This document shows, in pieces, positions 52,780 to 56,631 of a stretch of 56,631 bases of DNA (positions are counted from its first letter, which is position 1; each line of letters begins with the position of its first letter). The position numbers were made by a program, and so were the translations under genes. This stretch comes from an uncultured Lachnospiraceae bacterium (GTDB lineage Bacteria; Bacillota; Clostridia; Lachnospirales; Lachnospiraceae): positions 1 through 56,631 of the forward strand of contig CAJTYJ010000022.1 of assembly GCA_910583895.1 (NCBI GenBank), written 5' to 3'. The notes under the pieces are model-generated. The model saw only the letters and a list, made by a program, of their open reading frames with translations, did not search any database and was not told the origin of the DNA.

Positions 52780-53910
52780 TTATCTGTAAAATTCTGTAAC
52801 CTTCTCTGCGATATAACGTACTTGTTCTTCCAAAAGACCATAAAACATGGGAAGCCTTGCCAAACGTTCACTTTCTTTTGTAGTATAGACATCCTCACCA
52901 TGGAATCTTCCAAAACGCTTTCCTGCAGGTGCGCTGTGAAGAGGGATATAGTGAAAGACCGACTGGATCCCCTGTTCCTTTAGATATTGAATCAAAGCAG
53001 TGCGTTCTTTCAGATCTTTTGCTTTTATATAGAACATATGTGCGTTATGCTCACAATTGTCTGGAATGCAGGGGAGCAAAAGCTTCCCTTTTTCCTCCAG
53101 CGGTTTCAATAATTCATAATACAGATTCCAGCTTTTCATGCGGTCCTGAAAGATTTCATCGGCAGCATCAAACTGTGCCATCAGATAGGCGGCATTCATA
53201 TCCCCGGGAAGATAGGAAGAGCCTGCATCTACCCAGGTATATTTATCAATCTGACCCCGGAAAAATTTGGCCCGGTTTGTCCCCTTTTCTCTTATAATCT
53301 CTGCACGTTCCACATTTTTTTCATCCTGGATCAGGAGAGCTCCTCCTTCTCCCATACTGTAATTTTTTGTCTCGTGAAAGGACAGGCAGCCGTAATCTCC
53401 GATGGTTCCAAGAAATTTGCCTTTATAAGTACTTAAAATTCCCTGTGCTGCATCTTCGATCACCAGAAGATGATATTTTCTTGCCAGATCCATAATGGCA
53501 TCCATCTCACAGGATACCCCTGCATAATGCACCGGAACAATCGCTTTCGTCCGCTCTGTGATCGCCGCTTCGATCTTCGTCTCGTCCAGATTCATAGTAT
53601 CCGGCCGGATGTCAACAAATACCGGAACCGCTCCCCGCAGCACAAATGCGTCTGCAGTGGACACAAACGTAAAAGAAGGCATGATCACTTCATCTCCCTC
53701 TTTGATATCCGAAAGAAGCGCTGCCAGCTCCGTTGCATGGGTACAGGAAGTCGTAAGAAGCGCCTTTGGTGCATGAAGCCTTTTCTCCAGCCATTCATTG
53801 CACTGGTGGGTAAAAGGACCATCTCCGCAGATTTTATGATTTTTTGCCACTGCCTCTTCCACGTATCGAATCTCTGTCCCCACATAGGGCGGCACATTAA
53901 AATCAATCAT
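52780..53910 (-). CDS. DegT/WecE-family nucleotide-sugar aminotransferase
   Basis: 376 residues, full length. Looks like dTDP-4-amino-4,6-dideoxygalactose transaminase (WecE/RffA): FNVPPYVGTEIRYVEEAV, TTSCTHATELAALL, DEVIMPSFTFVSTADAFVLR, IEDAAQGILS and the PLP lysine Lys182 in HETKNYSMGEGGAL. It would convert a 4-keto-6-deoxy sugar nucleotide to the amino sugar, with glutamate as donor. No rmlA/rmlB genes are in the window. Confidence 0.9.
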   Translation of the reverse strand: MIDFNVPPYVGTEIRYVEEAVAKNHKICGDGPFTHQCNEWLEKRLHAPKALLTTSCTHATELAALLSDIKEGDEVIMPSFTFVSTADAFVLRGAVPVFVDIRPDTMNLDETKIEAAITERTKAIVPVHYAGVSCEMDAIMDLARKYHLLVIEDAAQGILSTYKGKFLGTIGDYGCLSFHETKNYSMGEGGALLIQDEKNVERAEIIREKGTNRAKFFRGQIDKYTWVDAGSSYLPGDMNAAYLMAQFDAADEIFQDRMKSWNLYYELLKPLEEKGKLLLPCIPDNCEHNAHMFYIKAKDLKERTALIQYLKEQGIQSVFHYIPLHSAPAGKRFGRFHGEDVYTTKESERLARLPMFYGLLEEQVRYIAEKVTEFYR

Positions 53911-53925
53911 TCTTATTCCTCTTTT

Positions 53926-55614
53926 CTAATGGCGCAAAAGCGCAGTTCCCCGCCTCATGAGCAGGGGTTCATATCCCATCTGAAGAAAGGACTCTGCAAA
54001 TTCGGTATCCAGAATCTCCTCTTCCTTCTCATAACAATAGATTATGGTAGGAAGCTTCTCGGGACGTAGTTCATAATAGACAGGAATCAAAGGATCTGTC
54101 TCCATGGTTTCCCAGGTAGAATAAGCCGCACATTCTGCCTCCGTAGACAGATAGATCCATGGAGCAATCCCCGTTACAAAAAGCTTGTCTTCTTTTGTAA
54201 GTTCTAGTTCTTCCAGATCCAAAAGCACTTCCTCATAAAGTACTTTGTTTTCTTCACAAGTATGGATGCCTTTTAACGGTCCCTTTGTCAGTTCCTGCGT
54301 CAAATCCGTCAAAGATTCATCTCCCCACACGAAAAAAATCCTTTGATAGATACACGCTGCAAACTGAACCGCCAATAGAACTCCAGTAAGACAGGACAGC
54401 CATCGGATCTTTCCCTGCTCTTTCACAGCTTCCAGCAGAAGAAGCATAGATGCAGCCGATGAAATCATACAGGAAGCAGACACCGTGAGTATTCCTGTAT
54501 TGGTAGCAAAGTGTGCCAGCAATGTATAAAAGAGTCCAGGCAAATACCATCCAAAAAACAGGAGACGATCTTTTCTCTCTGACACCAGATAAGCTGTAAA
54601 ACCAGGAAAAGCCAGCGGAATCAACACATAATTGATACCCACCATGTCCCAGAAAAATCCATAGTAGACCATATACGGAACAGCAGTCAAAGCGGACAAA
54701 AGCAGATACAAAGAAGGCGGAATCTTTTTCTTCCGGTCTGCAATCCAGACTGCGATCAGACATCCGGTCAAGTAAACTTCCGCTTTGTAATAGCGATGAA
54801 TCCGAATAAAATATTTTAAAAGCTTTTCCGCAAAAGATTTTTTCCGCTCTGTGTCCATGACAATATAAGTCAAACACTCCAAAATCTCTGAGAGGCTGCT
54901 TCTTTTAAACACAAAAAACAAAAACAAGACAAAGATAAGAAAAGCACCGGCTCCGATCCAAAAAAAATTTTTTATCTGAAGCTGTGCCGGCACTTTTTCC
55001 CACCGGTGCAGATAAAAAAGAGAAGTCAGCGCACACAGAATTCCATACAGAAAAAAAAGAAGAACTGCATAAGGATTGGCCAAAACTGCTCCAGCTGCAA
55101 AAAAACCACACAAAAGGAAATCCAAAATCCCCGGCTTTTCTGTACTGGAGATGGTCACGAATGCGAGCAGTACAAACCCAAATGCAAGGGTATTATAATT
55201 CAGGCTGTTGATATTATAAGGTGTTGTCACAAAATAAAACAACGCCGGAATCATCCGAATCCATCCAAAACGCTTCAGCTGGCAAAAACAGTATCCCGAT
55301 ACAAAAACCTGAAAAACCAGATAAAAAATCCGGAATGTAAGAACGATCCCATCATTGCCATGACAGAAAAGACGGGCAAGGCCATACAGCGGATAGGTCA
55401 CAAAAGCAAAGAGCTGCACATTGTTCCACTCATCCACCAGCATCCCATCTCCCTGAAAGAAACGGTACACGGTACTGATATAAAAGATCTCATCGTTTTT
55501 GTTAAATCCGTAAAACTGTCTCCAGCCAAACAGAAGAAAAAGAAAAAGGACAATACCGGAAAATATCCAAAATTCCTTCGTCAACGGTCTTCTGCTGTCT
55601 TTATGCTTTTTCAT
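53926..55614 (-). CDS. Multi-pass membrane protein, GT-C glycosyltransferase-like
   Basis: 562 residues. About eleven to thirteen helices fill residues 15-430 and a 130-residue soluble tail follows. The first external loop has KNDEIFYISTVYRFFQGDG, an acidic DE pair placed as in GT-C lipid-linked-sugar transferases (ArnT/PMT type); PLYGLARLF follows. Family assignment rests on topology and this motif. Seven bases separate it from the kinase gene upstream. Confidence 0.55.
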   Translation of the reverse strand: MKKHKDSRRPLTKEFWIFSGIVLFLFLLFGWRQFYGFNKNDEIFYISTVYRFFQGDGMLVDEWNNVQLFAFVTYPLYGLARLFCHGNDGIVLTFRIFYLVFQVFVSGYCFCQLKRFGWIRMIPALFYFVTTPYNINSLNYNTLAFGFVLLAFVTISSTEKPGILDFLLCGFFAAGAVLANPYAVLLFFLYGILCALTSLFYLHRWEKVPAQLQIKNFFWIGAGAFLIFVLFLFFVFKRSSLSEILECLTYIVMDTERKKSFAEKLLKYFIRIHRYYKAEVYLTGCLIAVWIADRKKKIPPSLYLLLSALTAVPYMVYYGFFWDMVGINYVLIPLAFPGFTAYLVSERKDRLLFFGWYLPGLFYTLLAHFATNTGILTVSASCMISSAASMLLLLEAVKEQGKIRWLSCLTGVLLAVQFAACIYQRIFFVWGDESLTDLTQELTKGPLKGIHTCEENKVLYEEVLLDLEELELTKEDKLFVTGIAPWIYLSTEAECAAYSTWETMETDPLIPVYYELRPEKLPTIIYCYEKEEEILDTEFAESFLQMGYEPLLMRRGTALLRH

Positions 55615-55620
55615 TCTGCA

Positions 55621-56232
55621 TTATCCCTGAGCCAGAACATCCTGTATGACCTTTACACATCCTTCTATCCCCAGAAGTCCGCTGTTCAGACAAAGATCAT
55701 AATTGCTGGCCATTCCCCAGTCCTTATCCGTATAATATTTATAATGATTGTAGCGGGCTTTATCTTTTTTCTTCAGAACGGACGGTGCGTCTTTTTCCGA
55801 GACGCCGTAATACTTCACAACCCGCTCCAGTTTACTTTTCTCATCTGCCACAATAAACACATTCAGACAGTCATCCCGGTCTCTCAGCACATAATCCGCA
55901 CATCTTCCCACAATAACACAGGGTTCTTTTTCTGCCAGATCCTTGATGATTCTGCTCTGTATAAAATACACTTCGTCCTGCAGTGAAACACCATTGCCTG
56001 TAAACACATTATTCGCATAAGTTAAACTGCTGGCAATGTTGAAAAGAAGACTGCCCGTGATTCGTTCACCCTTTTCTTCTACAAAATCCAGCGCAAACCC
56101 ACTTTCCTTTGCCACCAGATCCATCAGTTTTTCATCATAACAGGGTATTTTTAATGCTTCTGCAAGCTTTTCACCGATATATCTTCCACCACTTCCGTTC
56201 TCTCTGCTTATGGTTATAATTCTTTTCTTCAT
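55621..56232 (-). CDS. Cytidylate-kinase-like family protein
   Basis: 203 residues from the ATG at 56232 (AAAGGAGG seven bases upstream). ITISRENGSGGRYIGEKLAE, with a P-loop changed from GxxGxGKS to ENGSGGRYIG, followed by PCYDEKLMDLVAKESGFALD and VIVGRCADYVLRD: the AAA_26/cytidylate kinase-like group of Firmicutes. First gene of the long operon; its substrate may not be CMP. Confidence 0.85.
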   Translation of the reverse strand: MKKRIITISRENGSGGRYIGEKLAEALKIPCYDEKLMDLVAKESGFALDFVEEKGERITGSLLFNIASSLTYANNVFTGNGVSLQDEVYFIQSRIIKDLAEKEPCVIVGRCADYVLRDRDDCLNVFIVADEKSKLERVVKYYGVSEKDAPSVLKKKDKARYNHYKYYTDKDWGMASNYDLCLNSGLLGIEGCVKVIQDVLAQG

Positions 56233-56324
56233 ATTCTTTCCTCCTTTCAAATATATAATCTATTTTACCCCATTTCAGCCCATTTGTCATCTTTTCTGTC
56301 ATCTTCCGAAAAAATACTTTAAAC

Positions 56325-56357
56325 AACAAAAACACCGTCACAGACACGGTGTTTTAA
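56325..56357 (-). terminator. Terminator of the tRNA cluster
   Basis: Minus strand AACACCGT/ACGGTGTT arms around seven bases followed by five T, 30 bases past the tRNA-Lys. Confidence 0.85.
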
Positions 56358-56386
56358 AGTAGGATACCTTTGTACTTTCTCTGTCA

Positions 56387-56459
56387 TGAGGCATCGGGGA
56401 TTCGAACCCCGGACAACTTGATTAAAAGTCAAGTGCTCTACCGACTGAGCTAATACCCC
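56387..56459 (-). tRNA. tRNA-Lys (anticodon TTT)
   Basis: 73 bases, CCA not encoded. Anticodon loop CTTTTAA, D-loop AGCTCAGTCGGTAGAGC, T-arm CCGGGGTTCGAATCCCCG; the acceptor stem has two G-T pairs. Confidence 0.96.
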
Positions 56460-56483
56460 ATTTTTGTAATGACTTACAAAAAA

Positions 56484-56556
<73 letters not shown>

Positions 56557-56579
56557 ATTTGAGTAATATTTACTCGAAT

Positions 56580-56631
<52 letters not shown>

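Overview
The window looks like a chromosomal segment of a low-to-mid GC Firmicute of class Clostridia, most likely Lachnospiraceae. The reasons are strong AGGAGG-type ribosome sites, a spore maturation gene (spmA), the ricT/rsmI/holB neighbourhood typical of Clostridia, an ECF transporter S component, ascorbate-family PTS genes, a ROK regulator and a split transketolase. No rRNA or CRISPR array is seen. Identities come from reading motifs in the translated sequence; no database search was possible.

Left part (1-14.9 kb): a small hypothetical gene, a frameshifted BlaI/MecI-type repressor remnant, a GNAT acetyltransferase, a folded multi-hairpin element, a secreted VanW-family protein, a probable short transcription unit, a YCII protein and a divergent WYL regulator. 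Then come an operon pairing an unusual NAD-kinase-fold protein with a soluble SPFH protein, an ECF S component with a TrpB2-type tryptophan synthase beta chain, a MarR/MATE efflux operon with a long palindromic operator, an asparaginase/Ogt operon, a DUF6688-like membrane protein and a TalC/FSA-type aldolase with a 44-bp tandem repeat upstream.

Sugar region (15-30 kb): a solute-binding lipoprotein followed by a chemoreceptor on the plus strand; then a minus-strand operon of ROK regulator, sugar-binding lipoprotein, ABC ATPase, permease, transketolase N and C halves and an AraB-like kinase, which together would import a sugar, phosphorylate a pentulose and feed the pentose phosphate pathway. 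A DUF3786 protein and a three-gene ascorbate-type PTS (IIA, IIC, IIB) follow.

Accessory region (about 30-42.3 kb): a MATE transporter, a 2-hydroxyacid dehydrogenase gene broken by one in-frame amber codon, a complete Wadjet (JetABCD) anti-plasmid SMC system preceded in its operon by a tyrosine-recombinase-fold protein that seems to have lost all catalytic residues, and a divergent AlbA_2/Schlafen-type ATP-binding protein whose promoter lies in a perfect 24-bp inverted repeat.

Right part (42.3-56.6 kb): spmA, a TrmO-like tRNA methyltransferase with a third MATE gene, and a long minus-strand operon. Its distal part is housekeeping (decarboxylase, guanylate-kinase-like protein, HolB, RicT, TrmN6-like methyltransferase, RsmI). 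Its proximal part (cytidylate-kinase-like protein, GT-C-like membrane protein, WecE-type aminotransferase, ATP-grasp ligase, two half-size EamA/SMR proteins) resembles an Arn-like amino-sugar envelope-decoration cassette. The window ends in a tRNA cluster (Lys, Phe, initiator Met), cut at the right edge.
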